Shown: in pieces, positions 1 through 8,248 of the stretch | Position numbering within the stretch: position 1 is the first letter of the stretch | Layout of the letters: every line of letters begins with the position of its first letter | Assembly (NCBI GenBank): GCA_002381645.1 | Contig: DFXE01000010.1 | Span: 5,554 to 69,553, forward strand | DNA length: 64,000 nucleotides | From: Bacteroidales bacterium UBA4116 | GTDB taxonomy: Bacteria; Bacteroidota; Bacteroidia; Bacteroidales; Tannerellaceae | Reading direction: 5' to 3' | The notes under the pieces: generated by a model | Databases searched by the model: none | What the model was told of the DNA's origin: nothing | What the model saw: the letters and a program-made list of their open reading frames with translations, nothing else | Translations under genes and position numbers: made by a program

Positions 1-212
1 TTTAAGGAAGTAGGGGTTTTTGCCCATAAATATAAACTGTTTTTAGGAGAATTGTCTAATGTTACAGTAAATTGTCCCCCTTTTATTTCGTGTTGAGGTT
101 GTCCTTTATAATCTGTCGGCTGTCCGAAGTCTATATCAAATCTTTCAGCTATAAACTCTTCACCGTCTACTATGAATTTTGCATTTATATGCGCTAAAGG
201 TAATGAAAACAT
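1..212 (-). CDS. tssD: T6SS tube protein TssD (Hcp) family, 3' part cut by window edge
   Basis: An open frame runs from an ATG at 212 to the left edge, giving about 70 residues beginning MFSLPLAHINAKFIVDGEEF. The pattern of a short beta-strand start, an acidic turn, then GGQFTVTLDNSP and a tryptophan ending a helix (LYLWAKTP) parallels the neighbouring TssD proteins (for example GGMIRLSLSDLP and FWVFDHA in the gene at 3433-3852). Hcp proteins form the inner tube of the T6SS. It is the last visible gene of the minus-strand T6SS run, 24 bases after the preceding tssD. The end of the gene lies outside the window, so its length is unknown. It could also be a specialised Hcp carrying an effector domain. 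Confidence 0.7.
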   Translation of the reverse strand, partial: MFSLPLAHINAKFIVDGEEFIAERFDIDFGQPTDYKGQPQHEIKGGQFTVTLDNSPKNSLYLWAKTPTSL

Positions 213-236
213 AGTTGTATTTTTTTTGATTAATAA

Positions 237-659
237 TTATGATATCCATTCATTCGTAAATGTGACTCCATCGCCCACCACCATTTCTTCAGCTTGAATA
301 ACTAGTCGTGTCACTGTATAACTTTGACCCGATTCAGTATAACTGATACCAAAATTAATACACGTTGCATGTTTGAATATTATTTTTTCTACAGGGATAT
401 TCTCATTATCAACCGTTACGATTATCCCGTCTTGGTATTTTCTTGAATTCAGAGCCCATTCTATTATAGGCATAGGTGGTAATTGAGATAATGTAACATG
501 AATAGTACCACTATATACACGTGTAGTTGCTTTACCACTATCATCTATTCCTTGCTGGAATGAAAAATTACAATCCACAACTTCATACCCTCCTTTTATA
601 AGACTGATTATATCTGTAGCTCCGCCTCCAAGCATTAAAAAACTTCGGTGTGAAAACAT
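237..659 (-). CDS. tssD: T6SS tube protein TssD (Hcp), divergent paralogue
   Basis: A 140-residue protein with the Bacteroidetes TssD layout: a start segment ending in DCNFSFQQGIDDSGK, then YSGTIHVTLSQLP, a helix with W (IIEWALNSRKY), and a C-terminal strand pair (TRLVIQAEEMVVG) ending in NEW. Hcp/TssD monomers stack as hexameric rings to form the T6SS tube. It is shorter at the C-terminus and clearly diverged from the canonical hcp pair at 6601 and 7048, but closer to the 139-residue copy at 3433-3852. It lies downstream of tssC behind a hairpin at 713-752. The role of each TssD paralogue (tube, cap or effector carrier) cannot be told from sequence. Confidence 0.8.
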   Translation of the reverse strand: MFSHRSFLMLGGGATDIISLIKGGYEVVDCNFSFQQGIDDSGKATTRVYSGTIHVTLSQLPPMPIIEWALNSRKYQDGIIVTVDNENIPVEKIIFKHATCINFGISYTESGQSYTVTRLVIQAEEMVVGDGVTFTNEWIS

Positions 660-712
660 ATCTATTTATTTTACAATTAATTGGTTTTTATTATTCTAAC
701 GGTTAAACAAGA

Positions 713-752
713 ACACCCGGAAAGATGCTTTATAAGGCATGGCTCCGGGTGT
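713..752 (-). terminator. Hairpin after tssC
   Basis: Arms ACACCCGG (713-720) and CCGGGTGT (745-752) pair perfectly, with a smaller inner ATGC/GCAT pairing. It sits between the end of tssC and the next tssD, so it may terminate or attenuate sheath-gene transcription. The T-run on the minus strand is weak. Confidence 0.55.
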
Positions 753-784
753 CTTTTATAGTTTAGTATAAGCTACAAGCGAAT

Positions 785-2170
785 TTATGCCTGTTGTTCG
801 TATTCTGATTCCCAATCTACATCGTCGTCTCCCTTGGTTCCGTCGAGTTTAATAACAAAGCTCTTTGCCGGGAAGAACGGGGTGATATGAAGATCTAAAT
901 AGATACGGTCTTTTTGTTTCGGATCACGTTCAAAACGGGTGATACGGAACTTTTCGATCAGGCGTTCTGCCCCCTGGATACTGTCGAGGAATTTAATGAT
1001 CTGGATACGCAGGTCTTTTTCTGTCTTGGAACTCCAGTTTTCAAACGCACGACGGTTCAGGAAGTCGATCAATACTTTGGTAATATAGTCGAATACACGT
1101 ACTACCGAATAAGTCTGTAACCCCAGGTTGTCGCCATTGAAAAGCGTTTTGGCGGAGAATGCCATTACCTTGCCGTATTCGTTTACCATCGGGATAAGTC
1201 CCATTTTCTCCAACTGTGAAATTTCACTTTTCTTCAGTTGGAATACTACGCCGTCTACTTCGTTGATACCACCGTATTTTTTTCCGGCAGTTACCTGAGA
1301 CATTAAGGTATAATATACTTTTCCCGCCAATGCTGCTCCCGGAGATACGTGAAGGTCTTCCGTTTCACCCAGTTCGGCATATCTGCCCCGGCCGATCAGC
1401 CAGTTGCAAGCCATACAGGTATTTGCGCGGTAAGGATCACCGCCGGTATGGTTAGCCGTAAAGAACATATCGACCACATCATCCGGTTTTTCCAGGTCGG
1501 CAAAATCGGTAAATAACATCACTTTATTGTCGTAAGCTATTTTACTCCATTTTTCCAGGATCTTATTCGATTCCAGATAACCGGGTATTACTAACAAGGA
1601 ATAGTTTTCACGTAAATCCAGACGGTCGTAATGCTGTTTTAATTCAGCCGCGATGTAGTCGATAAAACGTGAATTGTCCAAATCCTTGATCTGTTCCGGA
1701 GAAGCATTAACAATACTGATATTTTTTATCTTATCCGATTCCGTATTCTTATAGAATAACATAACCGAACGATAAGAACGCTCCAGCTCTTTTACCGTAT
1801 TAACGGCAGTCATCAGGTTTTTGTCGAGCAAGGCCGAAACTTTTTCCACCCGTTCCTTGCTTTTATCCAGCATTTCGGTAATATCGCCCGACTCAGACAA
1901 TAAACTGATCCATAAGGAAAGTTTCTTTTTCAGGTCTTCACGCTCTTCTTTTTTGGATTCGTCCGAAAGGAATATTTTTTTACGTGCCTTACGTTCCGGA
2001 TTCAGGTTCTGAATACCGTCAACGGAAGATTCGAGAAAAGTAAAACCTCCGAATTTTGCCAGTTTATCAATTGAATTCTGAAGGGAAACTTCTTGTGTTT
2101 TTTGTTTTTTTACTGCTCCCTTAACCTGTTCTTCCACTACGGGAGCGGGAGCTTCTTTTAATTGTGCCAT
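785..2170 (-). CDS. tssC: T6SS contractile sheath large subunit TssC
   Basis: A 461-residue TssC/VipB homologue of the Bacteroidetes type. An N-terminal segment with VSLQNSIDKLAKFGGF and a charged, helix-forming stretch (about residues 60-130) is followed by the conserved mid-region (RENYSLLVIPGYLE, VMLFTDFADLE, MACNWLIGRGRYAE) and the C-terminal engagement region with RVFDYITKVLIDFLNRRAFENW. TssC pairs with TssB to build the contractile sheath around the Hcp tube in the cytoplasm. It follows tssB by 27 bases, consistent with a tssBC operon. The start ATG at 2170 gives an N-terminus rich in Ala/Glu/Pro and Lys, likely flexible. Confidence 0.93.
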   Translation of the reverse strand: MAQLKEAPAPVVEEQVKGAVKKQKTQEVSLQNSIDKLAKFGGFTFLESSVDGIQNLNPERKARKKIFLSDESKKEEREDLKKKLSLWISLLSESGDITEMLDKSKERVEKVSALLDKNLMTAVNTVKELERSYRSVMLFYKNTESDKIKNISIVNASPEQIKDLDNSRFIDYIAAELKQHYDRLDLRENYSLLVIPGYLESNKILEKWSKIAYDNKVMLFTDFADLEKPDDVVDMFFTANHTGGDPYRANTCMACNWLIGRGRYAELGETEDLHVSPGAALAGKVYYTLMSQVTAGKKYGGINEVDGVVFQLKKSEISQLEKMGLIPMVNEYGKVMAFSAKTLFNGDNLGLQTYSVVRVFDYITKVLIDFLNRRAFENWSSKTEKDLRIQIIKFLDSIQGAERLIEKFRITRFERDPKQKDRIYLDLHITPFFPAKSFVIKLDGTKGDDDVDWESEYEQQA

Positions 2171-2197
2171 ATTTTTTCTTTTTTTAAGGTTCGTTTA

Positions 2198-2668
2198 TTA
2201 AGATTCTTCACTCTTTACTTCATACGATTCCAGTTCATCCAATAAGCCTTGCAACGCTTCTATAAAAGCGGCTTTCGTATCATTACTTTGTAATGCACGC
2301 TGAAGAATTTTATTCGAACGAAGTTGTTTAATCGTCTTTTCGTAAAATGCTTTCTGACTGTTTAAATCCTTTAGAAAAGGACTGTTTTGTGTCATGTTTT
2401 TCACTAGGAAGTCAGCAACGGAATTAAAGCGAAAGTTTTCTTTCACATCCTGTCCTTCTTCATTTTCAAACTCAACATCGATTGATGGTTTAAAATGCTG
2501 GAACACGTCTTCAATAGTAGTAAGACCTTCCACTTTTTCAGGGTTAATAGGGTCTTCAGCAGTAAGTTTTTCAACTAGAAGAGTTCGATTAAAAGGTATG
2601 TCGGCGATTGCTTCCGAGGCATCAATTTTTACTTCATTGCCTCCTACGCCATACTCAAACATTGCCAT
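2198..2668 (-). CDS. tssB: T6SS contractile sheath small subunit TssB
   Basis: A 156-residue protein when started at the ATG at 2668 (MAMFEYGVGGNEVKIDASEA). A longer frame to 2809 exists, but its extra 47 residues are AT-rich, Tyr/Asn-rich and not TssB-like, so the internal ATG is preferred. The conserved TssB features are the DIPFNRTLLVEKL segment, a linker with EGLTTIEDVFQHFKPS, and NFRFNSVADFL followed by a helical C-terminus. TssB assembles with TssC into the T6SS sheath that is later disassembled by ClpV. It is directly followed by tssC, and the long AT-rich upstream region probably holds its promoter. Confidence 0.9.
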   Translation of the reverse strand: MAMFEYGVGGNEVKIDASEAIADIPFNRTLLVEKLTAEDPINPEKVEGLTTIEDVFQHFKPSIDVEFENEEGQDVKENFRFNSVADFLVKNMTQNSPFLKDLNSQKAFYEKTIKQLRSNKILQRALQSNDTKAAFIEALQGLLDELESYEVKSEES

Positions 2669-2914
2669 GGTTGTAGAATTTAAATTATAATTAATTAAAT
2701 AAATATTTTGTTTAAAATCAGTCTGTGTTTCATATAAGTAATATTCAGAATTAATTAAAACAAAGGGCTGAAATTTTGCGCAATATACTAAATAAAAATA
2801 TATAAACAATATTTTGAATAAAATATATTATAAATCAAAAAATATAATGTTCTCTTTATTATTTCTAAAAATATTATATTTCAGCTATATACCGTGATAT
2901 ATATTTATAATATA

Positions 2915-3436
2915 CTATATACTTCTTATATAATGTGACAAATTATCTTTCTTATTCCAGTTATTTTCAAATTCTTCATTTCCTATTTTTATTAACCGCG
3001 GCGAAATTACAATTGTGGTAAGCAAACCATATTCGGCAGCATCAATTTTTTTTTGATACTTAATACAATAAGCGTCGAAAAAAGAGATAGAGAACAGGGG
3101 ACTTTCCCTTATTTTTGATTTGTTGGATAAAAAACGGATTTCTCCGTCCCTCACCATATAAGTCTGCATCATCCATTCGTTAATGGAATGGTCCGGAGGT
3201 TCACTTAACGTTACCGACATTATTCCTCCATAAGGTAAACTGTCCGCCTTGTTTTTATATTTATCGATATCCTGCTTAAAATGTATGTCAAAATCTTCTA
3301 CGATATAGGTTTTATCCATAAAGTAGAATTTAATGACCATACCCGGACCATTCCGTTGAATCCTGTTATCTGTTTTTTCAGGCCTCTTTCCCCTTCCGAA
3401 AAGCCTTCCTGTACGAACTCTTTCAAAAAAATTCAT
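2915..3436 (-). CDS. TssD (Hcp)-family protein with N-terminal extension
   Basis: A 173-residue TssD-like protein, about 30-45 residues longer than the others because of a basic N-terminus (RVRTGRLFGRGKRPEK). The core follows the family: IKFYFMDKTYIVEDFDIHF, GGIMSVTLSEPP, INEWMMQTY, then the last strands (TTIVISPRLIKIGNEEFENNW). Its ATG overlaps the stop of the upstream tssD at 3433-3852 by 4 bases, so the pair is probably translationally coupled. The basic extension is unusual for a tube protein and could give it an adaptor or cap role; that is inference. Confidence 0.72.
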   Translation of the reverse strand: MNFFERVRTGRLFGRGKRPEKTDNRIQRNGPGMVIKFYFMDKTYIVEDFDIHFKQDIDKYKNKADSLPYGGIMSVTLSEPPDHSINEWMMQTYMVRDGEIRFLSNKSKIRESPLFSISFFDAYCIKYQKKIDAAEYGLLTTIVISPRLIKIGNEEFENNWNKKDNLSHYIRSI

Positions 3437-3852
3437 ATTCCTTTATTTTCAAAATGAGCTTCACCAATTTGAATTCTCTGGGCGATCAATGTCATACGGG
3501 TTTCGGCACTGTATTTTGTATCGGCTCCGTAATGCAAATTAAAACCGACACATCGTGCTTCTTCAAAATAAACCTGTTCCAGTGTTTCGCCATCCACGTC
3601 AATGATAGATATCTCGCCATTGTAATATTTGGCATGGTCAAATACCCAGAACATCAGTTCGTCAGTCGGTAAATCCGATAATGAAAGGCGGATCATACCT
3701 CCCTTGATTCTCGAATTCGCTTCCCCGTTTTTGCTTACATCCTGGAAAAACTCATAATCACATGCCAGGACGTTATAGTTTTCCCATGATAATCCCATCG
3801 GGTTATCCCGTTTCGGGATTCTTAATTTTAAATACGCTTTATATTCGACCAT
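3433..3852 (-). CDS. tssD: T6SS tube protein TssD (Hcp), divergent paralogue
   Basis: A 139-residue TssD-family protein: LSWENYNVLACDYEFFQDVSK, GGMIRLSLSDLPTDELMFWVF, CVGFNLHYGAD, then MTLIAQRIQIGEAHFEN. The strand order and the position of GG and of the tryptophan match the Hcp paralogues at 237-659 and 6601-7443. It begins 8 bases after the clpV stop and overlaps the next tssD-like gene by 4 bases, so clpV and the two genes form one transcription unit. Confidence 0.8.
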   Translation of the reverse strand: MVEYKAYLKLRIPKRDNPMGLSWENYNVLACDYEFFQDVSKNGEANSRIKGGMIRLSLSDLPTDELMFWVFDHAKYYNGEISIIDVDGETLEQVYFEEARCVGFNLHYGADTKYSAETRMTLIAQRIQIGEAHFENKGI

Positions 3853-3860
3853 ACTTTATA

Positions 3861-6326
3861 TTATTGAATATCCCAGGTAAGCTCTTTATCTTCATCCATT
3901 CCTATAATGATCTTACTACCTTTCACCACTTTTCCACCTATAATATAACGTGAAATCGGGCGTCTTAAATAGTTCCGGATAATTCCGGCTACCTGACGCG
4001 CCCCGTACTTCGGCGTAAAACCCCTGTTGGCGAGCATCCGGCGTGTCTCTTCATTAATAATAAGTTCAATGCCCTGTTTTTCCAATGCTGCATTAAGCCC
4101 CTGAAGCTGAATATCGAATATCATCAGCAAAATATCTTCGCTGATAGGACGGAAAGGAACAATTTCGGACAAACGGGCAAGAAATTCGGGCCGGAAATGG
4201 CGTCCCATGACCTCCATCATCTGTGTAGTGGTCGGCAATATTCCGTTGGTTACCTGTTCAACCAGCCATTCGCTTCCGACATTGGAGGTAAAAATCACCA
4301 ACGCGTTTGAAAAGTCACCTTCTTTACCCAATCTGTCGTGCAGTTTACCTTCATCCATGATCTGGAGAAAAATGTCGTAAACCGATTGATGGGCCTTCTC
4401 AATTTCATCAAAAAGAACTACGGCATACGGTTGCTGCCTTATTTTATTGACCAGCAGCCCCCCTTCTTCATAACCTACATATCCCGGAGGCGCCCCGTAT
4501 AACAATGCCGCGGAATGTTCTTCCTTAAACTCCGACATATCAAAACGGATCATGGCTTTCTCATCGTTGAACAAGGCTTCGGCCATTGCCTTTGCCAGTT
4601 CTGTTTTCCCTGTTCCCGTAGGTCCCAGGAAAAAGAAAGAACCGATGGGCTGGCCCTGGCGGTTCAACCCGCTTCGGGATTCCAGTATAGCGTCTACCAA
4701 AGCCTTCAGGGCATGATCCTGACCCACAACCCTCCTTTTCAGAATCTCTTCCATATTAAGCAGCCGTTCTTTTTCCTGCGACTGTATTTTCCCGATCGGG
4801 ATACCTGTTTTATTGGAGATAACGGCCGCTATTTCATGGGATGTTACCGATTCGATTTTGCTTTTTGAAAATTCGCGCAAAGTATCGAGTGAATCATGGA
4901 TATATGCCAGCAAATCTTCGTATTTATCAATTTCGGCGACATCCGTCTCATCGGTAAGGATACCCAGCAATACAGGACTTAATTTATTCTGCATGGAAAA
5001 ATGAAGAAAACGTAAATCCTTAAATAATTCTTCCCGGCTTTTGTCTTTATTTTCTTCAATCGCCTCGAGCTGCTTTGTAAAGTCGAGAATATCTTTCGGG
5101 GCTGTTTCATTGATCATCTTGGTGGCAGACATCGTCCTATCCATCAGGTCAATGGCCGAATCCGGCAACCTGCGGTCTTTGGTATACCGTTTAGCCAGCC
5201 TGACGCATTCGGTTATGGCTTCGTCGGTAACCTTCAGCTTATGATAATTCTCATATTTATTTAAAACAGACTGGAGCATTTTGACTGCCGAATCCATGTC
5301 GGGTTCTTCCATCTGCAAGACTTCAAAACGACGGCTGAATGCATGGTCGGGTTCAATCAGTTTCCTGTATTCGTCAATTGTTGTGGCCCCGATGATAGTT
5401 AAGTCGCCGCGCGACATTTCCGGTTTTAAAATATTTGCCGCTCCCGAATTGCCCTGCTTGGCATCTAATAATATATGTATTTCGTCAATAAAGAGGATAG
5501 CCCTGTCTATTGTACGTAATTCTTTTATAAGGTTCTTCAACCGGTCTTCAATTTCTCCTTTGTATGTTGCACCTGCTATTAAATTTCCTGTATCCAGTTC
5601 ATATATGGTGGCCCCATCCAGATAAGACGGGATATTTTTATCTACAATTCTCCTGGCCAGTCCGTCTACCAATGCGGTTTTACCTACACCGGCATCCCCT
5701 ATAATCAAAACGTTCGGTTTGCTGTGCCGCCCTAAGATCTCCATCATCATCCGGATTTCTTTTTCACGATTCACCACATCACTCACCTTCAGGTCGATGG
5801 CCAAGGCTATTTTATCGATACAATACTTATGTAATGCCGTCATTCCTTTTGCTTCCGGGGTTTCATGCAGTTCCGGAATGATACTGTTCATTACCTCTTC
5901 TCCTTTAAAATAGAGGTCGAATATTTCATTTTCCCGTATAGGGAATGATTTTAACTGGTCACGGGTAAATCCCACTTCAGGTTTAGCCAATGCTGCCAAT
6001 ACGCATACGGGGTTAATTTCGAGCAGCCCTAATTTCAACCTCACATTATCCGCTTCTTCAAATACTTTAGGGATATTTTCATCTCCTGTTATTTCGGAGG
6101 GAGAACCTATTTTAGGAGTATCATCTATTCTTACTTCCGCCCATTCCTCAAAATAAGCAATCTCTTTTCCTAAATAAAGAATAAAACTTTGTAAACCTAC
6201 TTCTTTATGAAGAAGTCCCTTTAGAAGATGAGCCGGTGTAAATGATTCATTAGCATATTCCCTTGCAATAGATTGTGCTATTCGAATAGCTGTTTTTACC
6301 GATTCATTCAGATTTAAGAAATCCAT
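3861..6326 (-). CDS. clpV: T6SS AAA+ sheath-recycling ATPase ClpV/TssH
   Basis: An 821-residue ClpB/ClpV-type double AAA+ ATPase. The N-domain covers about residues 1-140, Walker A GDAGVGKT is at 210-217, Walker B AILFIDEIH at 276-284, a shortened middle region at about 405-490, a second Walker A GPTGTGKT at 568-575, pore-loop GYVGYEEGG near 616, Walker B VVLFDEIEKAH at 636-646, and a C-terminal D2-small domain ends near 815. ClpV extracts TssC from contracted sheaths so the T6SS can be rebuilt. Position next to tssB/tssC and several tssD genes supports ClpV rather than the housekeeping chaperone ClpB. It starts a minus-strand unit with a possible promoter at 6379-6386. Confidence 0.92.
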   Translation of the reverse strand: MDFLNLNESVKTAIRIAQSIAREYANESFTPAHLLKGLLHKEVGLQSFILYLGKEIAYFEEWAEVRIDDTPKIGSPSEITGDENIPKVFEEADNVRLKLGLLEINPVCVLAALAKPEVGFTRDQLKSFPIRENEIFDLYFKGEEVMNSIIPELHETPEAKGMTALHKYCIDKIALAIDLKVSDVVNREKEIRMMMEILGRHSKPNVLIIGDAGVGKTALVDGLARRIVDKNIPSYLDGATIYELDTGNLIAGATYKGEIEDRLKNLIKELRTIDRAILFIDEIHILLDAKQGNSGAANILKPEMSRGDLTIIGATTIDEYRKLIEPDHAFSRRFEVLQMEEPDMDSAVKMLQSVLNKYENYHKLKVTDEAITECVRLAKRYTKDRRLPDSAIDLMDRTMSATKMINETAPKDILDFTKQLEAIEENKDKSREELFKDLRFLHFSMQNKLSPVLLGILTDETDVAEIDKYEDLLAYIHDSLDTLREFSKSKIESVTSHEIAAVISNKTGIPIGKIQSQEKERLLNMEEILKRRVVGQDHALKALVDAILESRSGLNRQGQPIGSFFFLGPTGTGKTELAKAMAEALFNDEKAMIRFDMSEFKEEHSAALLYGAPPGYVGYEEGGLLVNKIRQQPYAVVLFDEIEKAHQSVYDIFLQIMDEGKLHDRLGKEGDFSNALVIFTSNVGSEWLVEQVTNGILPTTTQMMEVMGRHFRPEFLARLSEIVPFRPISEDILLMIFDIQLQGLNAALEKQGIELIINEETRRMLANRGFTPKYGARQVAGIIRNYLRRPISRYIIGGKVVKGSKIIIGMDEDKELTWDIQ

Positions 6327-6378
6327 ATCAAGATTTTTTTTAGTTTGTTATACGCCGCAATATATATAAATTATCCTT

Positions 6379-6386
6379 CAAATGTA
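6379..6386 (-). promoter_or_regulatory. Possible promoter -7 element for clpV
   Basis: Reads TACATTTG on the minus strand, matching the Bacteroidetes TAnnTTTG element, 52 bases before the clpV ATG. A TTTG at 6404-6401 is closer than the usual 19-21 spacing, so support is moderate. Confidence 0.4.
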
Positions 6387-6519
6387 TCTTTATAACTTAT
6401 CAAATAATCTGTTTTACTTAAATAATACAATAAAATATATGCATATAATTTTATAATATATTGTTTTACAGTTTATTATAATATTACTATAAATTTATCA
6501 TATAAAATATTTTAATATA

Positions 6520-6527
6520 TAATTTTG
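6520..6527 (+). promoter_or_regulatory. Possible promoter -7 element for hcp pair
   Basis: TAATTTTG fits TAnnTTTG and lies 73 bases before the ATG of the first canonical hcp in a very AT-rich divergent intergenic region (6327-6600). Confidence 0.45.
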
Positions 6528-6600
6528 TATTTAAATAAAATATTCATACATTGCAGCGCAAATTAATAAATCATTTATTAACCTTTTAAGTTATAAAGTT

Positions 6601-6990
6601 ATGGCATTTAGAACAAATTTGAAGTTTGAAGGCAAAGAATACGATGTTCTTCAATGTAATTATTCATTTCACAGAGATGTGGATTTGAAAGGTCGTCCAT
6701 CATCAAATGTATATGGAGGAAGTATATTTTTATCAGTAGAATCTACAGACGATACTACTATTATTGCTCAAATGGTAAATCAGTTTAAACCTAATTCGGG
6801 AACCATCACTTTTTATAAAGGAGATGAAGATGCCAAGATGAAGGAACTTTCCTGGGAAAACGGATACGTAATTAAGTATGCTGAAGAGTTGGATGTTGTC
6901 GGACGTGAACCGATGAAGATCTGTTTTGAAATTTCCGCTCAGAAAATGAAAATGGAAGGAGCTGAAGTTGAACAAAAATGGCCGAAATAA
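6601..6990 (+). CDS. tssD: T6SS tube protein TssD (Hcp), canonical copy 1
   Basis: A 129-residue Hcp: MAFRTNLKFEGKEYDVLQCN, then KGRPSSNVYGG, the strand LSVESTDDTT, KELSWENGYVI, and a C-terminal ISAQKMKMEGAEVEQKW. It is highly similar to the gene 57 bases downstream (KGRPSSN.YGG, VESTDDTTII, QFKPN.GTITF and SWENGY are shared), so the pair is a recent tandem duplication. Hcp is the tube component and is normally secreted in quantity. Transcribed divergently from clpV. Confidence 0.92.
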   Translation: MAFRTNLKFEGKEYDVLQCNYSFHRDVDLKGRPSSNVYGGSIFLSVESTDDTTIIAQMVNQFKPNSGTITFYKGDEDAKMKELSWENGYVIKYAEELDVVGREPMKICFEISAQKMKMEGAEVEQKWPK

Positions 6991-7047
6991 TATTAATTAT
7001 TTCGTAAGAATAACAAATTAGAATATGAATTTTTAAAATACACAATT

Positions 7048-7443
7048 ATGTCATTTAGAGCAAATTTAAGTTTTGAAGGAAAAGAATTCGATGTAATTAA
7101 ATGTAACTATACAATCGAAAGGGAAGTAGACTCTAAAGGTCGTCCGTCATCTAACCTATATGGCGGGAAGGTACACATTATGGTAGAATCCACTGATGAC
7201 ACTACTATTATTGAAAAAATGGCTACTCAGTTTAAACCTAATACAGGCACTATAACTTTCAAAAAAGATGACGAAGACGCTAAAATGAAAGAAATATCCT
7301 GGGAAAACGGGTATATTATTGATTTCAAAGAAGGTATTGAAATCGTTGGTGAAGTACCAATGGCTATTCACTTTGTTATTTCAGCGCAGACTCTGAAAAT
7401 AGGTGATGCAACATTTACACAGAATTGGCCTGAAATGGGTTAA
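7048..7443 (+). CDS. tssD: T6SS tube protein TssD (Hcp), canonical copy 2
   Basis: A 131-residue Hcp starting MSFRANLSFEGKEFDVIKCN, with KGRPSSNLYGG, VESTDDTTIIEKMATQFKPN, EISWENGYIIDF and a C-terminal ISAQTLKIGDATFTQNW. It differs from copy 1 mainly in the mid-strands and C-terminus. Both may be tube subunits, or one may carry a specific effector. It ends just before a strong hairpin (7458-7487) that separates it from the convergent TetR gene. Confidence 0.92.
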   Translation: MSFRANLSFEGKEFDVIKCNYTIEREVDSKGRPSSNLYGGKVHIMVESTDDTTIIEKMATQFKPNTGTITFKKDDEDAKMKEISWENGYIIDFKEGIEIVGEVPMAIHFVISAQTLKIGDATFTQNWPEMG

Positions 7444-7457
7444 GAAACTATATATTG

Positions 7458-7487
7458 ACAATGTGAGGAATAAAAACCTCACATTGT
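7458..7487. terminator. Bidirectional hairpin between hcp and tetR
   Basis: Perfect 11-bp arms ACAATGTGAGG (7458-7468) and CCTCACATTGT (7477-7487) with an 8-base A-rich loop, placed between two convergent genes. Confidence 0.7.
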
Positions 7488-7498
7488 TGGTAAAATGA

Positions 7499-8248
7499 TC
7501 ACTCACTCTGAGGGTCTGCATTGATTGCCGAAATCACATCTTCCAGCGGCAAGTCCGTAATCCTCGCAATTTCGTCTACAGAATCACCCTTATCAAATAA
7601 TCGCCTGGCAATTTCTTTTTCTTTCGTTTTCTCAACATGATCAAAAACAACATCAATTAATTTATTGATACCGTTAATAAATAATTTTTTCCCTGGTTTT
7701 CCGGATAAATCCATGCCAAAGGATGTGGAACGGTTTCTATGCACAGACAGGTAATATACAGCTGAAACCAGAATAGTGGAAAGCATTCTTAAATCTAATC
7801 CGGACTTATCAAAACGATCACTGAATAAAGATAAAAATGTACTGGTAGGATAATCCCTTCTTTGGGCTATATCACGGGTCAAACGGGAATCTTCTGCTAA
7901 TTCCCATGCGATCAATTGTTGAATTTCCTTTTTTCTGAAAACAACATCCAGTAATTCGTAGATAATAGTTTTATAGGTTTCCCGGTCAGGAGTAAAGTCT
8001 AAGAAATCTTCCTGTGAGAAATAGCTGAGCCAAAAATCAAACCGTTCTACATATTGTTCGATAATATTTTCTACGGTACTGAAACCTCTGAGAATAACAA
8101 TAGGCTCCATATCAGCATATTCAGCAATTTGAGTTATGCTTAGTTTTAAAAAGCCCTCTTTCCTTACAATTTCATTTACTGCATCAAAAATGTCCTTACG
8201 GATCATTAACCGGGTTCTTCTTGGTTTCCTCTTCTTCTTTTCCATCAT
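7499..8248 (-). CDS. TetR/AcrR-type transcriptional regulator next to T6SS
   Basis: A 249-residue protein with a basic N-terminus (KKKRKPRRTRLMIRKD) and a TetR-like helix-turn-helix in residues 18-65 (IFDAVNEIVRKEGF, LSITQIAEYADMEPIVILRGF). The ligand-type helical domain follows, with no recognisable ligand motif. An unusual extra tail from about residue 213 (IARRLFDKGDSVDEIARITD, then LPLEDV) resembles a small second helix-turn-helix of the kind found at the end of sigma or PD-(D/E)XK-like proteins. It converges on the hcp pair and is a candidate regulator of the T6SS; that link is inferred from position only. Confidence 0.75.
   Translation of the reverse strand: MMEKKKRKPRRTRLMIRKDIFDAVNEIVRKEGFLKLSITQIAEYADMEPIVILRGFSTVENIIEQYVERFDFWLSYFSQEDFLDFTPDRETYKTIIYELLDVVFRKKEIQQLIAWELAEDSRLTRDIAQRRDYPTSTFLSLFSDRFDKSGLDLRMLSTILVSAVYYLSVHRNRSTSFGMDLSGKPGKKLFINGINKLIDVVFDHVEKTKEKEIARRLFDKGDSVDEIARITDLPLEDVISAINADPQSE

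Noticed and set aside
2669..2809. N-terminal extension of TssB
   Set aside because: The extra 47 codons are AT-rich, encode Tyr/Asn/Leu-rich sequence and do not resemble TssB, while an ATG at 2668 gives the usual start.
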